Source: Callipepla californica brunnescens
Lineage: Eukaryota > Chordata > Aves > Galliformes > Odontophoridae
Direction: 5' to 3'
DNA: 64,000 bases
NCBI GenBank assembly: GCA_023055505.1
Contig: JALIRH010000045.1
Span: 3,162,001 to 3,226,000 of the forward strand
Shown here: positions 24,501-36,500 of the stretch, piece by piece
Numbering within the stretch: position 1 is the stretch's first letter
How the letters are laid out: each line of letters starts with the position of its first letter
Program-made: the position numbers and the translations under genes
The notes under the pieces: model-generated
Told to the model about the DNA's origin: nothing
Seen by the model: only the letters and a program-made list of their open reading frames with translations
Databases searched by the model: none

Positions 24501-27500
24501 GGTTTTTTTTTTTTCCTCTCCAAATGTCAGCGTGCCCCCTCAGATGCATCACATGGGCTGCAGCCAACAGCCGCTGCACATCCGTGCGCAGCCGTCAGCC
24601 CATGGAGAGCCCCTCCCTGAGCACGGGTCCGCACCCCAGGCACGGGGGGAACACCAGCGGAGCCCCCCCCTGCCCTGCAGGGACCCGAGCAGCCACCGAG
24701 CATCACCCTGCCACTGATCACCGGCGATTTGAGGCAGAACCCCCCCAGGCAGCAGCAGCACTGCCCGCCCCGGGTACAGAGCAGCACGGCCCAAAGCTGC
24801 TTTTGCCTCCTGCCCGAGGCACGAACCATCCGGCAGCAAACACAGCAGTGCTGCGAGCAGCCCGCGAGGCACGGATCTGACACCGCACAGTGCGGATCAG
24901 CCGATGGAAACCAACCCCGGGCAGCTGCTCAATGCCACGCAGCCCCTGGGGCAGCCGAGGTGTGCAGGATCGCTCCCGACCTCCGCAGTGGGGATGTGGC
25001 AGGGGCAGCGTGGGACTGGAGCTGGGCAGCATCCCCCTGCTCGGCTGCTCCCTCTTTTCCTCCCAGGCTGCTTTCCAATCTCATCCTTTTTTTCCTCCTT
25101 CCCCCTTTCCCGATGTTTCTCCCCATTGCTCCTGATGCATTTCAGCATCCCGAACGCTCCCATGAACTTAGAATGGCTCGAGCTCACACAACCCAAGAGG
25201 CAAAGCCTCAGTGGGGGCTGCAGCACCCAGGAAAGCCTTCCCCAAAGACACAGAGCGGGGCTTTACCCCATTTTGCAGATGGGGAAACTGAGGCACGGAC
25301 GGAGGGTGCAACACTGCCCAGATTCCTTAGCAGAACCGAGTGTGGGACTCCTGGGCTCTGGGATGAGATGCCCCACATCATCTCCATCCCAGCTGGGTCC
25401 TGCTGCCCCTTCCCTATGTCCTGAACACAGTGCAGGGACACAAAGCTGAAGGTGTGGGGGCAGCAGGAGGGTGCAGAGGTGGGAGGACCCCACGCAGGAA
25501 AGGCAGATGTGGTCACTGCTTGCAGCGAGGATTAATTGTTCTTCCCACTGATCCCTGAAACCTGGCTGCAGGGAGGGCCGGAGGAAGGGGTGACCTTTGG
25601 ATTCTGATTGCTCTGCTAATGAGAAGCAAATAAGCATTAGTGCAGCTGGAGAGCTGCTCGGAGAAGGGGCTGCCTGCAGAGCGGGTGGACGGCTGCTCTG
25701 AAATCCTAAGGTCCCCACTCGGGGACTTCACAAAGCCACGGCTTCTCCGCAGCTGCTGTGCACACGGAGAGCTCGTAGGGATGTGTGACACCTCGGCCTC
25801 ACCGGGGCTGCGAGCAGCAAGGCAGCTCCCAGGGGGAGGTGGTAAAAGCAGCTCACACCTCGGGGCGAGGCGCCCGCATTTGCAAATGCGACGGCAGACA
25901 CGGGTTTGCAATCAGGGGCAATCCCAGGAGATGGCAGCAGCACCTGGATGGGGATAGGGGATGGATGCGGGCCCTGCAGCAGCCGATGGGGCTGGGAGGA
26001 TGGTGGTGGGGTGCGATGGGGTCTGATGCAAAGGGATCTGAGCGCAGTGGGGTCTGAGTGCAATGAGGTCTGGGTGTAATGGGGTCTGATGCAAAGGGAT
26101 CTGAGTGCAGTGGGGTCTGAGTGAAGTGGGGTCTGGGTGCAGTGGGGTATGGGTGCAATGGAGTCTGATGCAGTGGGATCTGGGTGCAGTGGGGTCTGAG
26201 TGCAATGGGGTCTGGGTACAGTGGGGTCTGGGTGTAAAGGGGTATGAGTGCAATGGGGTCTGGGTGCAATGGAGTCTGATGCAAAGGAGTCTGAGTGCAG
26301 TGGGGTCTGGGTGCAGTGGGGTCTGGGTGCAATGGGATCTAATGCAAAGGGGTCGGAGTGCAGTGGGGTCTGAGTAGAATGGGGTCTGGGTGCAAAGGAG
26401 ACTGAGTGCAGTGGGGTCTGGGTGCAATGGGGTCTGAGTGCAATGGGGTCTGGGCCCAGCGTGCCCAGTGCTCCCCATGCTCCCCATCCTGCTCCCTGCA
26501 GACCCATGCCCTCTCCTCACAATGTCCATGCACAGCCCCTGCACAATGCAGCCCCGCTCAGCTCCGGCGCTGCCGACTGCGGCACGAACAGCGCAGTGCT
26601 CCTCGGGCACTGCAGCCCCTTTCACCCCACACCGGGAGCGAGACAGCACAGCTTTGTGTCTGCCCACACATAGCACAACGGCGGCACTGAGCTCGCAGTC
26701 TATCCAGCAGTATTCGTGCGTGCGGTGCCCTAACACGCCGAGCACAGTGGGTTTATTGTATGCACTGCAATGAGCAGATATCGGGGGCTGAGCAAGTGCC
26801 CCAGAGCTGGGCTCGTCCGTCAGCAAAGAAGGGTTAACCAGCGAGGGAGCTGCACTGAAAGCCTTGCTAAAAAACAAAGAGAAAAGCTGCAGGCAGCTTG
26901 GTGCCCGTGCGTGGCCTTTGCTCGGCGCTGCCTGAGTGCTGCGCTGGGCTGCAGAGTGGAGTTTCAACCCATGGGAGAGGATGTGACCCATGGCTGGGGT
27001 GAACAAAAGGTTTGTCCTGGAGCAAACAGCCCGCACAGGCAGGCAGATGGATGGATGGGTGGGTGGAGGTGGGCAGCACTCCCCTGTTTGATCCTCAGCT
27101 CAGCAGAACTGCTGGGGGGGGGGACACGGTGGGCACTGAGACCTCCACATCCCACCAGGAACCCCCTTCCCGTGTCCGAATTCCCTTCATAAACAGACAT
27201 GAAGCTCAGCATGCAGCGATGCCCCAGAAATGCCAGAGAAGCCCACGTGAGGGCACGAGCTCTGTCCAAACCAGGGAGGCAGATGTTCCCAGCGGTGGGA
27301 ATGTGTCTTTGCCCACCCCCTGGGGCAGGCGGGTGCTCAAAGAAGGGCTGGGGGGGAACAAATGCCTTTTCTTTTTCGGCGGCATCATAGATGCGTCATG
27401 TCTGCTGCTCTCAGAAACGGGGAGGAAGGCGGATGAAGGGGAAGAGAAAAAGAATAATAACAATAAAATCCATCGGAGACCTCTTGACATCACGCGGCCA

Positions 27501-30500
27501 AACGCGTTTCCGCAGCCGAAGGGTCGGGCAGCGTCATTTCTTATCAAACTCAGCCAGCTGATAAACCAACCCCCCCCGACACCCCTCCGAGCACCGCAGG
27601 CTCCGAGGTGGCTCCGCATCCCTGGAGGAGCGGATCCCACAACATCTGCGGGGTTGGCACCGCACTGCCATGGGCGCAGTGCCGCGCTGTGCCAAGCGCT
27701 GCCAGGTGGGGCTCGGCGAGGATTTGGCACCGGGTGGGAGCAGCCTCCCACGGGCCCCGCCGTGCTCAGCTCTGCTTGCGGAGCCCAAGCTGTTCTCGGC
27801 AGCCGAGGCCACCTGGGGAAGCGGAGAGCAGGAGCTCGGCCCCGTCCCGCGGTGCAGCTCCCAGCCGGCGCGGTGGCACGGCACCAAAGCCTGCAGCGCG
27901 GCTCCCTTTGCTCAGTTTGCTGAGCACAGATGCTGCCAACCCTGCTCTGCGAGACGGGAACCGGGAGCCAAACCCCAGCAGCCGACGGGAGGGAGGGGTG
28001 GGGGGGCACAGGAGATGCGCCCTTCGCTGTTTTCGCCGTCTGAGAGCAGCACATCCCTGCTCCCAGGGATGCTTGGACATATGTCGCACTGTGTGCTCGG
28101 TGGCACTCAGCTCCCGCAGCCACCGGTGTCCGAGTGGTGGTGACACGGGAGGTGACATGCTGCCAGCACAGCAAGATGTGATCTTATCGCCGCAACAGGA
28201 GAGCATTTGTGCTGCCCTGGGAAAGAAGGGGCCCAGCAGAGGGACAGAAGTGACAGAGAGCTGTGACGGGGCGGCACACACCGAGTTGGCAGCCCCTGGG
28301 TGCCCCTGGGCCCCGCACACCCCGCAGGGTGCCGTCGTTGGCTCCGATTTCAAGAACGAAGTGGTATTTCCCCGCCGCTCCGCTTCCATCCGAGCGCTCT
28401 TTACCCGTTTGTGAACGACAGGAGGGAACAGTTTAAGGCCTCTGAGTGAAAAGTTTCAATTAACGATTTAGAAATAGCTTAATTGAGGGCCCGGTCTCTT
28501 GTCTTCCCAAGCAGGAGCCACTAAACCGTTCGGAATCATTCCCATCCTTTGGCAGCATCGTGCTCTGCCCTACGGACACTCTCAGCCAAAGCAATGGGAT
28601 CCGGGTTTGTGCCCCCCCCAGGAGCCAAGCCCAGGGCTGGGATGCAGCCCCCCCAAGCAGCCCCAGCCCCCGGGTGGGCTCTGCCTTCAGCCTCGCACTT
28701 CTCTATCCACCCGCTGGCAGCCAAGGACACTCAGGTCTGCATCAAACCGTTCGGCTCCCGGTCTAATTCTGGCACATCAGACGGTAATTATAGGTGCATC
28801 ACCGGCGCTGACAAGTCTGCAGCTCGTCAGCACGGCACCTGTCAGTGCTCAACTGCAGATGGGGAGCCGGGGCCACAGAGCTCCCTTTTCGGCTGTACGG
28901 ACGGCTCTGGGCACCCCCACCCCACCAGCATCCCCCCATCATCCAGGGGGTGCTCCTGGGGGCTCAGGGTACCCAGCAGAGGGTGGCGGAGGGGCTCATG
29001 CCCCCTGCTCCAGGCTGAGGGATGGATCCATCCCAGACTGGGTTGGTCCCAAACAGCTGAGAGGGGGTTCTGCACTCTGCAGTGGGGCTGGGGGGCAGTA
29101 CCCATCCCTCCATGGACTGCTCCTGCTGTGGCTGTGCTTTGCTCCTAGGGCAGACAGAGCACCCGTGCTGCCAGCAGGGAGCAGGGAGCAGCAGAGAGGA
29201 TCCAGGCCAAGAGCAACCGGCGCCGGGGAACGGGGGGAAGCTGCAGGTTGGAGAAGCAAGAGGGAAATGCATGCGAGGGAGAAGCAATAATTTTAATTAA
29301 AAGGCAAACGAGTGCACTGAAAATTGCCTTGAAGGAGTGGAGATATTAAAAAGCCGTTGAGTCTGTGAATGATTCCTCTTTGTGGGAGGGAGGTGTGATG
29401 AGGAGAGAGCTCAGACAGCGTGCCCTGCTCCGGCATCCTGTGCAGGGAGCAAGGGGATGGAAGGGGGGAACATGGGAAGGGGTGACCCCACTGAGGGTGA
29501 CCCCGTGTCACCGCGTTGCCCGGACACGAAATGGGACATAAGGACGGTCTGCTTTCCGCTGTTGTTTATTTTGGTCCCAGCCAGGGCTCGGAGCTCTGGG
29601 GAGGGGGTGAAGCTGCCTTTCTTCCCATCAGACGTGCTCATTAGCGGGCATCGTTACACGGCCGCGGGGTTGACCTCAGTGCTGCCTGCGTGCTCACCCC
29701 GTGAGGATGCGATTTCTGGGAGAGGGGTCTCTTTAATCTTGTTCAGACAAAGGCAGAACAAGATCTGATAGCTGGAAGCCGGAGCGTCAGAAACACAGAC
29801 AGGAGACAGCAGATGTGCTTAACAGGTCCGGAACAGCCTGCACCAAGGGGCGGGCTGCTGCTTCCCACCTCAACATCAAGGCAAGGCGCTGGGAAAGACA
29901 ACCCCCAGCTCAGCCACGAGTGGTGGTGCCACTGCAAGAGTCACTGCTGGGACTGCACAGCCCAGGTTGGGACAAACTGGGAATGGGAAGAGTCCTCTGC
30001 GGTCATGGAAGGAGCGCACAGACCCTACAGAGCCCTCAGAGCCTACAGAGCCCTCAGATCCTGAAGAGCTTACAGATCTCACTTATCCATCAGACCCTAC
30101 AGAGCCCACAGACCACAATGCACCCATGGGCCGCAGCATTTCCCTTCACCCCTCAACGTTTAAGCACCTCCAGGCACTGCCCAGTCCCACTCAAGAGCAC
30201 GCACCCCAGCACGGTCCATGGGAGCTGTGGTGACAAGATGATCAGGGCAGATGGCCTCCGTGGTCTTTTTCCAGCCTTAATGACCCCACAATACAATGAG
30301 GCATCACCGCAGCTCTGCGTTCAATCCCAATCAGAGCAGATTTGTGCTGTGCCACCGTGCACTGTGAGCACTGCAGCTCCGGGCACCTCCCTGCTCACAT
30401 CCATCACACGTGTAGCTCTCATTCCCTTCAAACCAGCACCAGAAACCCACCAGCTCCATAGGCACAGAAAACCAAAGCTAAAGGAGGAGGCACAGGGATG

Positions 30501-33500
30501 AGATGAGGGGAATGGGCTCTCAGCTCAGGAGCCCTCTGCAGTTCCCCATCTCCCAGGCTGGGACTGAAGGGTGCTGCCCCCCAAGCTGCCAAAATCTCTG
30601 CTGAGACACCAGAACCATCCCTAGCGACACAAGCACCCAGCCCTCGAGAGGCCAACAGATGCCACAGAATGAAAATCTATTAGGACAGACCCAGCAGGGG
30701 TTGCAACCGAACAGATTCCACCGCGTTTCCCTCTCACAGTTCCTCCTAAGCCATCCTGGCTCGCACAGCTGGCACCTGCCTCCTCACAGAGCCCTTCTCC
30801 CTGCAGGAACATCCCCTCCCATCCCAGCAAGGAAAGCCCAAACCCTGCAGGCCAGGGGCTGTGCTGGGGGGGCAGTGCCTCCAGCTGCAGAAAGCCCCCA
30901 CCCCCTGCACTGAGGGTGGGGGTCAATGTCTCCATCAGAGGACACGATGCTTTCCTGGTGGGGGTCGGGGGGATGGAGGACAGGGAACACGAGACAAGCA
31001 GGGCGGGCAGGAGCACAGTGCTGGCCCCCGTCCCCGGTACTAACCTGGTGACTTTAAACAAAGGGAACAGAGTCCTGGCTTCTTCCCTCCTGCAATGCGA
31101 TCGAGCCCTGGTTAGGGACAGGAAAGGAGGAGATTCATGAATGAAGGCGATCCGGGCGGAAAAGTTCGCCGGGGATGGAGGGGAACGAACAAAATCAGAG
31201 CAAGCAAACACACAACGAGTCTGAAACAAAAGAGCAGCGGCAGAAGGAATCCGAGGACTGCAGCACGGTGTGCACCCATGGATAGGGACCCCAGCACTGC
31301 CCCCCCAAATGTGGGAGTGCTGAGATGGGTATGGGGAGGGGCTGCACACCCCGGGTTGCAGATGGATTGCTTTCTCAGGGGGCAGGGACTGGGAGCTGGG
31401 AAGAACGTTCAAGGGGGGAGCACGGGTCCCTGTCACCCATCCCAGGTGTCACTGTCACCCGGCTCTGCACTGTGTGCCCTGGGCACGGCTGGGGCAGGAG
31501 GAGGAGGAGGAGGAAGGCAGGGAGCAGTGGGAGTGCCATGCAGTGTCCTTGAGTGTCCTTCAGAGGCTTTGCCTCTCACGCAGCGCAGCAGATGAGGAAG
31601 GATTGAAAATCCCAAACTGCTCTCCTCTTTGATTCCCCCCCTCCCGTCACGAAGAGAGTTGAAAGGAAGCGGCGAAGGTGAGAGGGAGGAGGAGGAGGCG
31701 TGAGGGAAGGGGGGAGGGAGAAGGGGAGCGGGTGCTGGGGGATGGGGACACACTGCTCCCCTCCATCTCACCCCAGGATCGGTGCCCCTGGATGGGCAGG
31801 GCTCCCTGGGAGCTCCCACGTGCCTGGGGCTGTTCCCAGAGCACATCCACACCACCATGACCCCCCCAGAGGGACTCACATCCCGAGCTGGTCCCCTGCA
31901 GGAGCAGCTGGGGGAGGGCCAAGGGCAAAATCCACCTCTTTGTGCCCCATGGGCACGGTCTGAGCTCAGCCTTCGGCCTCACCATCACCCCCACGGCCCG
32001 GTGGGTGCAGGGCAATGGCACAGACTGGCACAGGGAGGAGGCTGGCGGCGTGGGAACGCGCACCCGCTCTGTTTGGTCTGGGCAATGTGTTTTTAATGAG
32101 CCATATAATGTTTTTCGAATGATGTCGGAATCATTAATCCTCCCAAAACGAGACAGATTCCTCATCCTCGGGCAGCGCTGGGGACACCTGTTGCACGGCC
32201 GAGCTGGCAGCGCTGCCTCTGCTCCAACGCCTTCTGGTGGCATCTGGGGACGTTTAGGAGGGACCCTAAGCACTACGTCCTCACATCTAGAGGGGACCCC
32301 CCCAGGGCTGGCAGGAGCCTGAGCTGTGGGCACTGGGATGCAGTCATGGGTGAAGAGGAGCACAGGAGGGGCTGGATGATCCCTGTGGGGGAATGGGACA
32401 TCGCTAGGGGTGGGATGGGGAAGGCGGGAGAGGGCAGGGGTGGGCAAAGAAGAGGGGTGTGGGCTGAAAAAGGGGGGCAGTGCTGCTGCAGGGTGGCTGC
32501 CCATGCCTGCAGCTCGCTCTACCCGAGATCCAGCTCTAATTGCAGGAGGGAGGTGCTGTATTTTTCCATGCATGAAGATCCAAAGTGACACTTTTTCCCC
32601 TTCTCTTTTCAGAGCTCGTTCATTACCATAAAACCACCGAGCCAAATAGGAGCCCTGAGTGCCGTGACAGCATCCCTCCAAATAACACGGGAGAGGAGCG
32701 CATCCGTCTCCAGCTCTGCCCTTGCCAAGCGCTCCGGCAGCCTCAGCAGGAGCTGCTGACAGGCGGTGCTTTGCACCCACACCACCTCGGTTCCACGGGC
32801 TCCAAGCCCCAGCTGAGCTTGTGGCATTGAGCAATGGCACCACGGGAGGAGGAGGAGCACGGATCCTGCCCTTTGCCGGGGGTGGGTCGCACTGCCCCAG
32901 TGCCACAGCCCAGCACAGCTCCCACTCGTGTCCCCACCTCCCCGCTCTGAATCCCATCCCCCTCCCCACGCCACGCTGTCGGGTCCGTGTGATCCTCCGC
33001 CGCGCTGCTCCGGTCCCATTATCAGCCCCGACCGTCCCATCTCAAAACCAAACCGCAACACCCGACGCAGACGGAGCCGCATCCACTGCTCAACGCCATC
33101 TCCCCGAGTCCCTCTGCTGGGTCGGGGGTTAACAGCCTCCCCTCCTCACCCCGAGCGTCCCCGACCCCTCGGTAATGAGGCCAACTAACGAGAGCCACCT
33201 TCCCGAAGGTCTGGATGTCTCCGACGCCAAGTTGCTGTCGAGGAAAACGCCGTCAGCCCGGCTCTGAGCCAGAGCTGCACCGCAAAGCAAAGCCGGAGCC
33301 GAGAGCTCCGGGACGGCAGCCGCAAATCTGGGCAGCTCCCGAGATGTGGAAGCTTTTAATGGGCTGTAATTGAAACGGGAAGGCTCGGGCAGGAGCACAT
33401 CCCACGCCAGCAGCCGGAGCGGCCGCTTAGAGGGCTCTGCTGCAGCCCAGGAGGAGCAGAGGGGGTGGGGACGTGAGCTCTGGGTGTCCCCCCCAACCCC

Positions 33501-36500
33501 CCCCCCCCCCAAGGGCTGAGCAGGGTGGGACCGTCCCAGCAAAGGGCTGCGGGGTGAGGCTGGCACAAGAAGCAGCTTCTGTCCGTGTCACCTCCCCCAC
33601 TCGGGCTGTGACACCAGTTCCCAGTTCGGGGATGGAGAGCAGACGCTCCATTTCCCAAACGCAGCTTTGTGAGCCGGGCGAGGACCTCAAACTCATCCCC
33701 CTCCCTCCCCCCCCCCTTTTGCAATCAGAACATTTCAGCACTGTGAAATGAGAAAAACAAACAAACCATAAGTGCTTATCCCCTCCCCCCCCCCCCACCT
33801 CCTTCCTCTTCCTCCCGCCCCCACCCAGCCCTCTCCATCAATCCTTCAGTTGGAGATGAATCGAAATTAAAAATAAAAATAAATAAATAAATGTCGTTCC
33901 CCATTTGCGTATATCTCTCTATATTTTTTTTTGTCTTCCTTTCTGAAAGTGGAAAGCGTGCTGTGGGGGTGTGGGGGGGGGAAATAAATAAATAAATAAA
34001 AACAGCTGACGGCAAAGTTTTATTATTCCCCATCGGGCGGCGAGGAGCAAATGAGAAATATTTTAACGAGCGTTTAAGATCCTTCGCTGAGTGCCTCTTT
34101 GAGGCTCTGTGCACCTGCAGCCCGGCACAGCCACATGAGGGAGGGAGGGAGGGAAGGGGGGGGGGGGGGGGGGTTAAAGTGTGCTCTCCCCTCGGAGCTG
34201 CAGCGATGCCAGCATCGCTGCTTTGTGGTCCCAATCGCCCTTGCAGAGCTGCACTGAGCTCTGGGGGTCTCCGAGTGGGCACTGCCCACCTCCCCCAGAA
34301 GTGCCCCGGGATGTGACTGCAGCTGCTGGGAAAGAGCCCACGGAGCAAAGCACTTGGGGGTGCAAGCACCTCGCAGCCACAGAGCTGCCACCGAGGGCAC
34401 ACTGCGTCCCAAGGCCTCCCCGCAGCCCTCCCCACACAGCCCTGTGTTCTCACTGCTCCTTCCCATGCTCAGCCCCCCCTCCAAGCAAGGGGTGCCTGCC
34501 CGCAGCACGCTGTTTTTATGTGGGGACATCAGCAGCTCATGCCCTGCTGGGATGGCCTGGGGATACGACCCCAGGATGAGGTAGAGCAAGGGGATCCCTG
34601 CAGAGCTGGAGGCGAGCAGCATCCTTCTCCACAGCCATGGGCCTCTCCCAAGCCTGCCTGCAGCATCCCTCCACTTCTCCCCAGCACAGCTTGACATAAC
34701 ACTCTGACAGCACAAGCCTCGGCAGGTTTGTCCACGCAGAGCACCCTGGGGGCACCTCTATGTGCTCACCACCCCTCAGGACCCCGAGATCTCCTCCCTG
34801 GCTGCATGGGGATGTGCCCCAAAGCCCCATCCCTGCTCCTCACCATGGACACGGTGCATGTGTATCCGTGCGTGCCAGGCAGCATCCCTGGGGCACGGGA
34901 AGCTGCTGTGCACCCCGGCTGGGATCGATGCGTGGCAAAGAGGGGAATCAATTTCTATAATTAAAGCCTGCACCGCTGGGCTGCATCTTCCCTGCCCGTG
35001 GTAGAGGGCTGGTCCAGCCATAGGGACCAGTGCTCGCATTCGAAGCCAAAGCAGCTCCCACTCAGTGCATCCTTGCTCCCATGGCAAGGCATCAGCACAG
35101 AGAATTTTTTTTGGGGGGGTAAAAGAAAGCAAAGGCATGGGTGGGTGTTTCCTGCCAGCTGGGCCTTGGTGGTGAGGATGATGCCTGCATGGGAGAGGGG
35201 AGGGAGGGAGGATTCTGGGGGAGGGGGCACAGCCAAATCCCCACCTCCGAAGCACTATGTGGCAGAAGCGAGCCTTTATCCACATTTACAGAAAAATATA
35301 ACCATCGGGGAAGCCAAACAGCATGCCCAAGGTCACACAGGGAGCTCTGACACCAGCCCAACCCCGAGCACCAGCAGCACCAGCCCCGGGGCGACGGCCA
35401 CACCAGGTCCCAGCATCACCCCCATAGCTGGAGTCAGCCACGCTGCCCGCCCCAGCCCAGGGCACAGGGGCATTTTCCAGGCTACGAGCAGGGCAGGTGG
35501 GCTGGCTGCTAGAGAAATAAAGGTCCTTTGGCACAAAGAAAGCCCTGCCATGGCCGGGAGGGCTGCAGCCCACCCGCTGTCCCCCATCAGGAGTGCACGG
35601 AGCCGTTACCACGGGCGCTGGCGGCTACAGGGGCAGTCTGGTGGGAAATAATTAGCACATTGGAAATGCGTTCCTCATTAAAATGAGGGAAGAGCCACCG
35701 CTAGGGTGGGAGTGATCAGGCGGCTTCGGGCAGCTTGGATCCTGCACAGCAGCCCCCACACCGGGCACGAAAGTCACGGAGGGGCTGAGAAGCATCGGTG
35801 TCTCCGGGGCAGGGAGAACCTGAGCGAGCTCGGGGTCCCTGGGTGTGAATTCCCTGGTGCCAGGGGAGGGGGCAAGCAGATCTCTCAGGTACCAGCCCAG
35901 CCCGGAGTCCCCTCCCTCCCATCCCCAGATAGGAGCCGGCTGGATGCATCCCCCCACCCCCCCCAGGGCTCTGCTCCCAGTGCAGGGTGCGATCCTACGG
36001 CCACGCATAACCCGACCCAACTTCCCCACGAGTTGGGTGCACACGGGGGGTGGGGTTTGAGGGGGGACGACACAGCATCTCCCTCCCTGCCCGCCTCACC
36101 GCAGCCACAGCAAAACCGCGGAGAACAAAGAGGGGAGAGGCTGCGGGGCGAGGGCTGGGCGCTGCCCGCGGCGAGGGCAGACAAAGGGACCCCCACCCAG
36201 TGGCACCGCAGCCCCACACCGCGACCCCAAACACCCCCCCCCCCCTCCCCCCAAGCCCCGAACGCGGGGGACGGACCCGCTGCACAGCGCGGTGGGGGGA
36301 GGGGGGAGGCAAGCAGCCTTTGGAGTTATTTTAAGTTTCCCTCCCCGCCACCTCCCCCCACGCCCGAGCCCAGCCCGGGATGCGCCAGATTTTTCCTCCT
36401 CCTGAAAGGATGCTGAAAATAGCTCCGAGGGGCGACCCGAGGCGGCTCGTCCTGCCTCTGTGACTCGGCAGCGACCGAGGGGCGAGGAGCAGGTGGGGGT

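Noticed and set aside
25912..27036. 374-codon minus-strand frame with repeated HCTQTPLHSDP units
   Set aside because: It is produced by the 16-bp minisatellite; the repeats follow DNA register and there is no start context or splice support.
31647..32969. 440-codon minus-strand frame in intron 1
   Set aside because: It lies wholly inside SRCIN1 intron 1 on the same strand and is low-complexity Pro/Ser/Arg. No recognisable domain was seen, and GC-rich sequence makes long chance frames common here.
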